Numbered from the stretch's first letter, positions 9,101 to 17,500 are shown. The stretch: DNA of 18,972 nt from Bremia lactucae (GCF_004359215.1 NC_090619.1:6332378-6351349), one strand, 5' to 3'. Numbers and translations: made by a program. Notes: generated from the sequence alone by a model not told the origin.

Positions 9101-9420
9101 TATATACCGCACCTTGTGGCATCCGCGGAGCGGGGCTGTGTTCTGAACCCGACGCGGGCAGCCATATCAATCTGGAACAGGATAGCAATGGCACTATTGG
9201 CATCTTGTGGCGGAACGACGGATAAGCGACACGGCTTTAACAAATTCATCAATAAATATGGTTTTGCAAGTAGAGCGACTCCTCCCTGCGAGAAATCCTG
9301 TATATGCCACTGTTGCTGTTTTTTTTCTTCAGCACAGATATTATGTCGATGTTGTTGACTGAGCTCTTGATCACGTGCTAGAGTATAACGGGCCTCATTT
9401 CCTAGCACTTATGCATTAAG
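9101..9420. other. Possible DNA-transposon remnant with one terminus
   Basis: On the minus strand, CAGTGGCATATACAGGATTT starts at 9312. This resembles the CAGTGGC(G)...AGGATTTT ends of many hAT-type elements. The bases after it on the plus strand, TTGCTGTT, would be the 8-bp target site, but I found no second terminus with the same flank. An 80-codon plus frame (9116-9358) has LNPTRAAISIWNRI, loosely like a helix-turn-helix transposase start. Both points are weak. Confidence 0.2.
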
Positions 9421-10000
9421 CGCTTCCCAAACATGATTGTTCAATCGAAGTTTAGTTCCTTGATATAAACCAGCAATACTTTCTTAAGTGATACGATTTT
9501 ATCATTTGTTCACTCATCGATCGGAATTCTTGTCAATGCATCTCTCGAGACCAAAATCGCGACCTAACACATCAGCAAATAAAATACTAAATCATTTTTG
9601 CCACTAACATTTGTTTGTTTTTTTCCTTCCAGATTGTACTCAAGAAAAAATCGCGGCTGGAATATAACCTCCCCAGAACAAACTCAGCACTCCCTGCCAA
9701 ACTCGTCGAAAACGGTAGGGTAACAGGAATAATGGCGTTAGCGGTGTAATAATACGTTCATTATATTAGACGCAAATTGGGGTGCGGGGGAGGTAAGTGC
9801 AAACTTTTTTTTTAAATATGAAATATATGTGAGAAAAGGGGAGTGTTTCTTAAAAAGGTATAAAAATATGTGAGAAAAAGGGAGGGGGGGGGTCCGGATA
9901 GCAGCTCCCTTTTTTAATAATAAGTAAATAATTTTAAGCTAAAATTGTATTTCCCACAACTTCTGTTAAGATATTAATTGTTATAAACACGTATTATGAA
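9421..10000. other. No gene seen; AT-rich with G tracts
   Basis: No open frame of note on either strand. Two similar stretches of ATATGTGAGAAAA-GGGAG type occur at 9823-9842 and 9867-9891, the second ending in a G-run, suggesting a small local duplication. Poly-T and poly-A runs are frequent. Confidence 0.4.
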
Positions 10001-10430
10001 AAAAATCGATGAAGGTAAAACCTACGAAGGAGAAATCTATGAAGAAAAATAGCTGGTTTATTATCAAAGCTTGTCCTGGATCTGAGCTAGCCAAGGGTTG
10101 CGTTCCTCACTTTTGGAGTAGTACTGCCAAATTGCATCAACTCGAGGTAACTTTGCACCAGTTTGCAGTTGAACAGGTTGCCAGTAGTTACTATTGACAT
10201 GCAAATGTGTTAGCATCTTTCCTATTGCTACTCTGGTATATGGCATGAAGTAAGTTCCGGATCTAACTCAGTACTGGCCTTGAATAGCAGTAGCTGTAAA
10301 AATATCACAAGGTACAAACTGGTATTGGTCCATTGCTTTTCCATATCGCAGATTTTCTGTAGAGCTTTTGATATCCAACACATAGCCTTCAATGCATGTA
10401 GGCGGGCGCTACTTATAGCTGCCACGCACT
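10001..10430 (-). other. Unidentified minus-strand reading frames
   Basis: Read downward from about 10425, one frame gives a 65-codon open stretch (10425-10228). An overlapping frame gives 60 codons (10246-10064) with the text YWQPVQLQTGAKLPRVDAIW. The second looks protein-like, and its frame runs upstream past a stop with further plausible coding, so one broken gene covering about 10420-10064 is possible. I do not recognise it. The plus frame 10009-10197 is probably its shadow. Confidence 0.25.
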
Positions 10431-10480
10431 ACTAGCACACACCTTCTGAGCACAGCGAGGAAGCTTATATTCGTCTTCTC

Positions 10481-10580
10481 TCACGTACAGTGAGGTAGCT
10501 GGTGGGCGCCTAAGGTGGCCTCACCCAACGAACTAGAAGCCTCAGTTTAAGTGACGTCACAGGAGCGGTAATCCGGCTCC
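10481..10580. other. Stem-loop cluster
   Basis: Short hairpins lie in succession: CTCAC/GTGAG near 10480-10496, GGTG...CACC near 10500-10528, GTGACGTCAC near 10551-10560 and GGAGC/GCTCC near 10562-10580. The pattern resembles the stem-loop runs before LTR 3' ends elsewhere in the window, so this may be another LTR fragment. There is no clear CCCCGTTACA-like end. Confidence 0.25.
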
Positions 10581-10591
10581 ACGTGCGCCCT

Positions 10592-11043
10592 TGTGAACTA
10601 GGAAGTAGTTTTCAGACTGATATATATTTAATCGTGTTAGATATAAATCCTATTTAAATCAATCATGAATGTCATCTCTGTAGATATGCACTGATTACAT
10701 ATAAATCCTATTTAAATCAATCATAAATGTCATCTCTGTAGATATGCACTGATTAGATATAAATCCTATTTAAATCAATCATAAATGTCATCTCTGTAGA
10801 TATGCACTGATATGTATTGCGAGCGTATTGTTCTAAATACCTCGTATCTTGGATGACGCTAGCCGTCATCCCTGTTAATGTGAATGCCCTCAGGTGCATC
10901 ACATACACAAGGGTGGGTCACGATGTGAACCACACCCAAACGGTGGGTCTATTTGCTTCAGTTAAGTAATTGACCATCCCCTCCAGTAGACAAAGTGTTC
11001 TTAACGAGAATTGTGCAACATAGGGCAACTTTAGCCCGTCACA
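10592..11043 (+). mobile_element. Candidate LTR with tandem repeats and stem-loops
   Basis: The right end GCCCGTCACA (11034-11043) resembles the CCCCGTTACA ends of the other LTRs. Three stem-loops precede it: 10851-10871 (8-bp stem, 5-nt loop), 10878-10904 and 10912-10936. TGTGAAC at 10592 is the best left end and gives 452 bp, close to the other LTR lengths. It contains the 58-bp tandem repeats in what would be U3. No target-site duplication was confirmed and no TGG-type PBS follows, so it is either a solo LTR with diverged flanks or a truncated copy. The left boundary is a guess. Confidence 0.4.
10637..10810 (+). repeat. Three 58-bp tandem repeats
   Basis: Three adjacent copies begin TTAGATATAAATCC (or TTACATATAAATCC) at 10637, 10695 and 10753, and run through CTCTGTAGATATGCACTGA. 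They differ at only a few positions. Each holds TATAAAT and GATATGCACTGA. If the surrounding LTR is correct, these would be U3 repeats of enhancer type; that role is inference. Confidence 0.9.
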
Positions 11044-11260
11044 GTGCATGTAAATACTTGTGCAGCTTTAAAGAGCTCTTGAAATGTGTTAACGGTTTCG
11101 TTAAGCATATTGAAATGTTGTAGGTAGCAATTGATTTTGTCAAGTTTGATGTAAACGTTGGATAGGTGGTTTAATTGATACTGTACGAGGGAGCTGAACA
11201 AGCATCCCTTATCTAGACAGGAAATTTTGGGGACATTGTGGCATTAATCTATAGTCAAAA
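11044..11260. other. Spacer with no recognised feature
   Basis: AT-rich sequence with several TTG-rich stretches and no open frame of interest. Confidence 0.4.
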
Positions 11261-11371
11261 CATAGTATGCATTAGCCAATCAAAGCCGGAGCATAATATG
11301 TATTAGCCAATGCTAGTTGAAACATAATACGTATAAGCCAATCACCTGAAACATAATGTATTTTGTCCATT
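11261..11371 (+). repeat. Degenerate 31-bp repeats carrying CCAAT motifs
   Basis: CATARTATGYATTAGCCAAT-like units begin at 11261, 11292 and 11323, with a weaker one at 11352. Spacing is 31, 31 and 29 bp. The first three end in AGCCAAT, the classical CCAAT-box core. Regular spacing suggests a small tandem array, possibly a promoter or LTR U3 fragment. No gene start follows. Confidence 0.6.
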
Positions 11372-11739
11372 CGGCATTTTGGATTGACATCTCAAATTAA
11401 TATCTTTACAGAAGTTGTGGAATAACAATTTCAGTTTGTGAATCGAATTGAGATTAATTGTTGTATAAATTGTAGAATGAATAATTTAAGTAGGAGGTAA
11501 TTATTTAAATTTAAAAATAAAAAGTTATTTAGAAAATTAGTTGTGGGAGATATCAATTTTAGTTGTGGGGATATTAATACCCTATTCTATATCCTATCTT
11601 TATAGAAGGGAACCGGTATAGGCACCCCCCCATTTAGACGTCATATAAAATATTTTAACTGTAGCCAAACCTTTTACTTATCTTTATTTGTATTTATGAG
11701 AGTAGCGTAATGGTAGCAACTTGTTAATAACTAGAATTC
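11372..11739. other. AT-rich stretch without a gene
   Basis: Contains two similar phrases, AGTTGTGGAATAACAATTTCAG at 11413-11434 and AGTTGTGGGAGATATCAATTTTAG at 11539-11562, plus GTTGTGGGGATATTAA next to the second. No coding signal on either strand. Confidence 0.4.
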
Positions 11740-11812
11740 ATATTGAGAAACCTTAAAGCTGGCCTTCCCAGCTTTAGTAACTCAAAAGGTCTGCAAAAAC
11801 TTCTCAATATTT
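11740..11812. other. Nested hairpin
   Basis: The outer arms are ATATTGAGAA (11741-11750) and TTCTCAATAT (11801-11810). Inside are ACCTT and AAGGT. The core is AAAGCTGG-CCTTC-CCAGCTTT (11755-11775), a perfect 8-bp stem with a 5-nt loop. The whole could form a cruciform or a folded transcript. Its role is unknown. Confidence 0.6.
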
Positions 11813-11892
11813 GTGTACTTTCTTTGTTTAATAGCATGATGCTTCTTCAGCAAAGAAATTACGAGCGAAAGCCGACAAGAACTGAAATATAA

Positions 11893-12222
11893 GGAATTGT
11901 GGCTTGCTTGCGCTCATGGTGGGTACAAAAAAAGAGCATTAAAATTCGCCTAATATTGAAAGGAAATTGTGGCTTGCTTGCGCTCATGGTGGGTACAAAA
12001 AGAGCATTAAAAATCGTCTAATATTGAAAGGAAATTGTGGCTTGCTTGCGCTCATGGTGGGTACAAAAGAGCATTAAAAATCGCCTAATATTGAGAGGAA
12101 ATTGTGGCTTGCTTGCGCTCATGGTGGGTACAGAAAAGAGCATTAAAAATCGCCTAATATTGAAAGGAAATTGTGGCTTGCTTGCGCTCATGGTGGGTAC
12201 AAAAAAGCATAAAAAATCACCT
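11893..12222 (+). repeat. Five-copy 67-69-bp tandem array
   Basis: Copies start GGAA(A)TTGTGGCTTGCTTG at 11893, 11962, 12030, 12097 and 12166. Each continues CGCTCATGGTGGGTACA, an A-run of variable length, then GAGCATTAAAAATCGCCTAATATTGAAA. Most differences are A-run length. Where the unit is 69 bp both strands stay open: 12037-12252 on plus and 12233-12018 on minus, where each unit supplies an ATG (MSASKPQFPF...). I see no start, signal or neighbour that makes these genes, and regard it as a minisatellite. Confidence 0.9.
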
Positions 12223-12493
12223 ATTGAATTCATCCTTAGCTTTCTTTCCTAATACTTACTAACATGTATGCGCAAGAGCGCCCCTTCGACCCTTGTCGCT
12301 TATTTCCAGTTCAACTTCTCCCTCGTGCTCGATTTGCCGCTCTTTATTTTCTCTTTTAATGACTTGCCAATCAAGTGCGGGCAATCTTGGCTTTTTTTCA
12401 CCTCTAAAAGGAATAATTGTTAATTTTGCGATATAGCGAATAATAAAATTGTTTTGTGTTGTCATTTTTAATCTGTAGTTTTTATCTAAATAA
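12223..12493. other. Spacer between the array and the inverted-repeat element
   Basis: The minus frame 12531-12259 (90 codons) crosses from the inverted arm into this stretch. It contains an acidic/basic segment (KRENKERQIEHEGEVELE) that looks somewhat protein-like, but its first part is transposon end sequence. No family recognised. Confidence 0.3.
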
Positions 12494-13371
12494 AACAGAC
12501 GGAAATACCCCTGTACTTTTATAAATGACAAAAAGGCCCTTGGCTATAGCCTATATATATATATATATATACACGGAAAACCGTTGCGCACAGCATAATC
12601 ACATCACTTTAACGGGTCTTTCTCGTTCGAAAAAAGGACAATTATTCAGTCTCCCGCTGTGTTTTTTTGAAGCACAACGTCATACTGGCCTGCGAGCCGG
12701 AACGCGGCTACTACGCTCGCTGTAAAGACCGCCAAGGCAACTGGAAGGCCGTCCTTTCTGCTTCTACAATCCACGAGCTTATCAACGGTCTCCTTCTGAA
12801 GCAACTGGAAACTTTTTTGGTACTAGACGGAATGCCAAACTACTCTTTCCAGATGCCTTTCCGTGGAAGCCATCTGGAGAGACTCTGTAATGGTTGCTAT
12901 TACCATCGTGGTGCTTGCGCAGAACCGGGATTGTGAGCTCTATGCTGGGGTGACCTTCGCTCATTTTTAATTCTGTTTGTCAAAAGTGATCTTGGCCATT
13001 GCACACGCCCACACTCCAAAAATTCCGAAATATTCAAAATACCCAACAACCCGTGTAATCCTTAAATATTTTTACAAATTTGTGATCTACTAACGTTTCC
13101 GCATCTTTGCACCCACCCGCGTCCAGATCCGACCGTTCCTCAAGAAACGCGAAGCATACACAGGTTTCAAACATTGACAATATTCCCAAAAGACACAAAT
13201 GACCAAAATGCCGATGTTCCGCCATAATTGGCGCGGAGAAGAAGTGAGGTAGGGGCTCGGCGGTGAGGTAAAGTGATGTGATTATGCTGTGCGCAACGGT
13301 TTTCCGTGTATATCTAAAGCCAGGGGCATTTTGGTCATTTATAAAAGTACAGGGGTATTTCCGTCTTTTCT
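12494..13371. mobile_element. Probable non-autonomous DNA transposon with long inverted ends
   Basis: The left arm, about 12494-12612, and right arm, about 13269-13371, are inverted copies. They share AGACGGAAATACCCCTGTAC, TTTTATAAATGAC, then TATACACGGAAAACCG and TTGCGCACAGCATAATCACA. The left arm is longer through a (TA)n run at 12552-12571. Each arm carries repeated CAGGGGTATTTTGGTCATTT-like phrases; on the right they start at 13320, 13349 and 13380, the last outside the matched arm. This phrase type is seen in Mutator-like ends of plants, a loose resemblance only. Total length is about 880 bp. No DDE transposase was seen, so it would need one supplied in trans. Exact termini and target duplication were not resolved. 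Confidence 0.65.
12667..12936 (+). CDS. Unidentified 89-codon open frame inside the inverted-repeat element
   Basis: The frame starts MKHNVILACEPERGYYARCK and continues with balanced amino-acid use through HELINGLLLKQLETFLVLDG. It is the best coding candidate between the arms. Its GC content is higher than that of the flanks, as expected for captured or transposase-derived coding sequence. There is no known motif, signal peptide or clear promoter. It may be a transposase remnant or a captured host exon. Confidence 0.25.
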   Translation: MKHNVILACEPERGYYARCKDRQGNWKAVLSASTIHELINGLLLKQLETFLVLDGMPNYSFQMPFRGSHLERLCNGCYYHRGACAEPGL

Positions 13372-13516
13372 GCATTTGTCAGGGGTATTTTGGTACTTTT
13401 CCCTTAAAACAAACAGATGGGGAGGGGGAGGGTGTGTGGCTATACCAAAAGGAGTGTGTGCCTATATAGTTTTCTATTTGCGAGCCCTGGCTCATGTGCA
13501 TGAACAGTTGGTTTGG

Positions 13517-15119
13517 TCAACAAAATGAGCCTTTGCTGCCGCTAAGAATGGTGTTTAGAAAGGGTTCAAACCCCGGCTCTTGTAGTTCCTCTTCGCCTCC
13601 ACTAGAATCATTGACAGTCCGGCCTTCAAGTGCCAATCAATGTGGCAGTGAAAGATCCATACGCCCGGACTATCCGCCGTGAAACGCAGCACAAGGTATC
13701 CAGCGTCCAGACAGCCATCGGGCCCATCCGGAGTGCACGGCGGGACAGTATACACGTCCCGAGTCATTGAATCCTCCAATTGCAGAGGCGGCAATTGATT
13801 GTCGCGAATCTGCTTTAAAGACACCACACCGCTACCCACGACCAACGGCGCGTGCGAATGCATGTGGAACGGATGCTGCTCGTCCTTAATGCTGACAAGC
13901 ACCACCTCAATGTGCTCGCCATATTCGATTTTGCTGGCATTGGTCTCTACTGTAGCTCCTCATTCGTCAAGCCGTTTGCGATTGAAAAGAGCGGCGCTTC
14001 CGACGGATGTTGAAAAGTGTGAAAGTCGTCGCCGTCAATCGAAAAGTAGCCAAGTCCATCTTCCATTTTAAACAGCAAAATGGCGCAGTCCGATGCCATC
14101 TGTGAAAGTACGACTCGGGAAAGAGGCGTGAATTCGACTTCATCAATAGTCGTCAGCTCTTGCTGCATCTCCGACGTGGGCTCGACCCCATAGTCAGTTT
14201 TGTACGAGACGATTGCGAGCCCTTCATATGTAAAGCCCTTGCCAGCAGTCGCAGCGGTTCCTCGTGTCCACGGTAGGCCGTAAAGTCCAACTGCCCGCAT
14301 CCAGTAAGGACCGATCGCCTCCTGACCAGACGGATTTTCCGTCTCGATCACAATGTCGTAGCGATGACCAGCGTTTAATGTGAGCGAGTTAATAAGCTCC
14401 GACGGCTGAACATAATCCCCATCGGCAGCAATGATACGAAGCCGTGGTCGTCAATGCTAAAGATTACTGGGGCTAGAACTGCCACATTAATGAGGCGTAG
14501 ACGATACGTTGGAACCAGTTTGAAAGAGAAAAGTCGAGAGCGATTGATCATTTGTACAATCGGTAAAGTTATCGCGAGCAGCGGCGCTGCAATCGTATCG
14601 ACCGCGATTGTTAATGAGCATGTTATCCCACATACGTGTCGGCCGGGGAGGTCGATGGTACATATCTGCAAGTTGAACGATGATTTTTCGTTATTATCTA
14701 TCTCCCAGTCTTGCTTTCGGCTCTCAGGAGCATAAAGAATCAGCGGGCCTCGAAGCCCAAAGGCATTCTGCTTCATGTGACGGCTATGTCACCAGAACTA
14801 ACCAGCCTTGTCTGGCACGAAGCGATAAGTCATCGTTCCGTTGAGGGCAATGTGGCACTGAGTAATTTCGGACGTACCGTCCATCTCTTGGGTGCCAAGT
14901 TGCTCCATTCTGTGCCAATGCAAACACGTAACCTCTTCAACTTGATTTGTCAGGCGGACCTCGACCTCCTGACAAGACCAGCAGGCTTATGATTATTGAT
15001 TCCTAGGGACGGAATAAAAACCCCTTCGTATTCTGTGTAAATGGATGTTATGTGCCAATCATAGATTCCTTGCAAGCTGCCTATACAGCCAGTGTTCCAC
15101 GTCGGCTTGTTAAAGCCAT
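13517..15119 (-). pseudogene. Dead laccase-type multicopper oxidase copy
   Basis: Collinear with the intact laccase over its whole length. L1 reads HWHR (14920-14909), so the Gly after it is lost. Just before L2 there are two in-frame stops (TAG at 14800-14798, TGA at 14791-14789), and L2 itself reads HSR, losing one copper ligand. A deletion of about 24 nt removes the stretch matching residues 56-64. Frameshifts lie near 14675 (+2) and 14510 (+1), together restoring frame, then near 14440 (-1), 13952 (-1) and 13600 (-1). L3 HPFHMH (13875-13858) and L4 HCHIDWH (13650-13630) are intact. The 5' edge is placed at the ATGGCTTTAA at 15119, which matches the second ATG of the working gene; homology just inside that ATG is weak. 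Loss is clear; expression is not excluded. Confidence 0.9.
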
Positions 15120-15129
15120 ATGGGGGGGC

Positions 15130-16520
15130 CTTCCACGTGAACTTAAAGGCGCTTGCGCCGACAGGCGGTCGTGCTGCAGATTGCTGCTTCCTCGCCAGGA
15201 TGTCCAGTCCCTTTTAAACGAGGTTGCTGACGCTCCAGCATTGAAAGACGGTTCTGAACCGCCTCAAAAGAGCTCTCAACCCGAGCAAGGCTCTCACGAA
15301 GAAGTTGCACCTCGTTCTTTAAAGCATCAAATGCGTCCGTTGATATTTTGGCCCCCCCTCCCGCGCTCCTTGATGCGCGGTGGGACCTTCAGTATCACAA
15401 GGAAAACTTTCAAAGCGATGTCGTCGTAAGGGCAAATACCACTATCTGGTGAAGTGGTTGGGGTAACCCTCTTCTGAAATCTATTAGGAGTTTGAGGTAC
15501 CTCTTCAGCAAAATTGCTTGGGCGCCATTGACGTTTTTGAGCGCCAAGCTCAGGGTCAACTTGCCACTAGAAGTGGGATTAAATGGATCTATAGTCTCAA
15601 GGTGGCTTCGAACCATGGTTTCACGGTCAATGAAAGCACTGAAATATCGGCTATGTTTTTCTCCGTTTCGTGGCATAAATGCCGAACGTAACTGGCCTTT
15701 GGCAATAAGCCTGGCAAAATCGAGGCGAAGCTTCTTTTATGAACGATCATCAGCCACATCCGCAGACTCATTAATATTTTTAAAATTCCGAAGGTGGCAG
15801 GCCCGATGGACCTAGCCTTCAAATGAAACCTCGTTTTCACTTCTTGATCCGTTTGGAAACAAATCGATCGCAATTTTCCTCATTGAGGTCACTGAAGCCC
15901 CACGGGCTTGATCACTTAAACGCGTCAGATACTGACTTCGCGTCATTACCTTTGGCGTAAGGTATCGCTCATGAAAAGAATCGCGAGCCGGGAGCTCCTC
16001 CGGCGTCTCGCCGTGAGACCGGGTTTTCTTGTCGAGAAGCAGCGGCGAAAGCCTCTCCGTTCGCTGAGGTTACTAAAACGATGCTAAAACAACGATTTCG
16101 CTATCTCTGCAGCTCGACGACGAGCTTGGTCCTTTATGAGGATTGTCCGCTCTTGTTCTTCATCGAGCGGATTCGTTATAATGTTGGACTCAGGGTCCTA
16201 TGTCCTGCTCAATGCAGTTAAGACATCAGCAGCACCACGTTCTGGGAACGGATTCGGGACCCGCCGACGTTCATTCGGAGGAGAGAAGGCTGTAAGAGCG
16301 ACGCTCTTGTTCCTCATCCTCTGATGGAGGGTGACTTTCAAAGTCCACCATTCCTTCCTCGTCGAGGAAAGTGCTAAGTGTATCTGACTTACGCTAATTG
16401 TCATGAGACAAAGGAATTCACAACGCAACCAAACGGTCAGCTTTTTATGCTCCAACTTAAAGAGGAAATGAAGCGAATATTGTGAATCGGTGTCAACAGT
16501 CTGATGGGGGAGGGTGTAAT
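15130..16520 (-). pseudogene. Decayed unidentified reading frame upstream of the laccase pseudogene
   Basis: One frame runs from about 15958 to 15410 with only two stops (15814-15812 TAG, 15739-15737 TAA), so about 180 codons were once coding. It contains SMRKIAIDLFPNGSRSENE, INESADVADDRS and FNPTSSGKLTLSLALKNVN. After a shift near 15480, a further frame carries a predicted coiled coil (about 15328-15221, ALKNEVQLLRESLARVE). Upstream, an acidic piece lies at about 16370-16295 (SEDEEQERRSYS), and another at about 16180-16090 has LDEEQERTILIKDQARRRA. The order is acidic N-terminus, globular middle, coiled coil. I cannot name the family; a retroelement gag-like or transposon-encoded protein is possible. 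No zinc knuckle, protease or polymerase motif was seen. Confidence 0.5.
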
Positions 16521-16544
16521 TGGGCACATTGGTTGGAGAACCGT

Positions 16545-16997
16545 TGTTGTGGTATATTTACTTTATGGTTAAAATACCCTTTTACCCTATTCTGAAATAG
16601 TTAATGACTAAAATTCCATTTAGTGTGGGTAACAAATGTGGTCGCCGCCAGATATAAATCCGGCGGCCGAAATCTATTTTAGATTAGCTAGGTTTAGGTT
16701 TAAGATTCAAATATTTAAATAAAGTGCGGTTCACCTTTTTATTTTAAAGCGTCTAGTGCCTTCCTAAGGCTTGCACATTTATCTGTTAGAGATAGAAACC
16801 TTTCTATGGTATATACTCTCGGGCAATACTTGCCACACGGTTCTACGACCCCCTGAATACCTTGAACTAGAATTCATTAAGTTTTAATAGCTTGTACGAC
16901 TCCCTGGGTGATTAAACCCTTTAATTTTAAATAACTACGAGACACTTTGAGTTTATAAGTCTTCCTCTATCTTAAGGAGCGAGGTAGCCCCGCTACA
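16545..16997 (+). mobile_element. Candidate LTR of a related family
   Basis: The end TAGCCCCGCTACA (16985-16997) is close to GTGCCCCGTTACA of the neighbouring LTRs, and AAGTCTTCCTCT before it is shared with 17340-17351. A start at TGTTGTGG (16545) is partly the inverse of CCGCTACA and gives 453 bp. It holds an inverted repeat GCCGCC/GGCGGC (16644-16667) flanking GATATAAATCC, a possible TATA-type promoter. Only about 30 bp separate it from the next LTR. No target duplication was found, and no clear triple stem-loop is present. Confidence 0.45.
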
Positions 16998-17028
16998 AAA
17001 GTGGCCCGTTTCATAACGTGACTAAAGA

Positions 17029-17450
17029 TGTACGGGGTGTATCGTTACATTAAAATAACCACTTAAATGTTATTATTTGATACATTATCTAAAAGGTAGA
17101 TAATATTTTTGAAATATTACTTTAGATAGTAACATTCGAAAATCTTTTTCATTGGTAGATACAAGCCTTTAAGCCTTTCCAGTCAGCACGACGCGCGCAA
17201 AGAGAGAGACAGATAAGACTTATTACATGCTTTGTATTAGTATATAATAAGTTAGTAGAAACTAGATAGAAACAGAAGAACATTATTATATTAATACAAT
17301 TTTCATTTAACCCACTTTAAGGTAGTTGTCTTAAAGAGAAGTCTTCCTCTGCACGTACTAGTGTACGTGTAACGTAAGGCACCACTCGCAACTAAAGCAG
17401 TGCGAAGTGGACTTGTACTGAAGCAGTACAAGTCGTAGTGCCCCGTTACA
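17029..17450 (+). mobile_element. 5' LTR of a Ty3/Gypsy-like element leaving the window to the right
   Basis: Starts TGTACGGGGTGT (one A short of the left LTR start) and ends GTGCCCCGTTACA, 422 bp. PBS, gag and protease follow in order. It is homologous to the minus-strand LTR 36-485. Three stem-loops precede the 3' end: 17352-17369 (7-bp stem), 17382-17410 (about 9 bp with one bulge) and 17410-17434 (11-bp stem GACTTGTACTG, 3-nt loop). The two outer LTRs in the window point away from each other. Confidence 0.85.
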
Positions 17451-17452
17451 CC

Positions 17453-17471
17453 TGGTAGCACTTTGTAGTCC
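17453..17471 (+). other. Primer binding site of the right element
   Basis: TGGTAGCACTTTGTAGTCC begins 2 nt after the LTR and matches the left element over 18 bases. TGG pairs with a tRNA CCA end. The primer tRNA is not assigned beyond a partial match to initiator-Met ends. Confidence 0.6.
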
Positions 17472-17500
17472 ATCCAAGGACACATTTTTCTTCATCTAAC

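Noticed and set aside
10592..11043. Intact solo LTR with target duplication
   Set aside because: The 5-bp flanks (GCCCT and GTGCA) do not match, so only a candidate LTR was called.
11893..12222. Regular repeats considered as a CRISPR array
   Set aside because: Units are head-to-tail without unique spacers, and the setting is eukaryotic.
12552..12571. (TA)n run as a promoter or origin
   Set aside because: It is a simple microsatellite absent from the matching right arm of the inverted repeat.
15052..15429. 125-codon plus frame with RRLV, considered as an RXLR-type effector
   Set aside because: No signal peptide, no RXLR or EER motif in the right place, and it is antisense to the coiled-coil relict.
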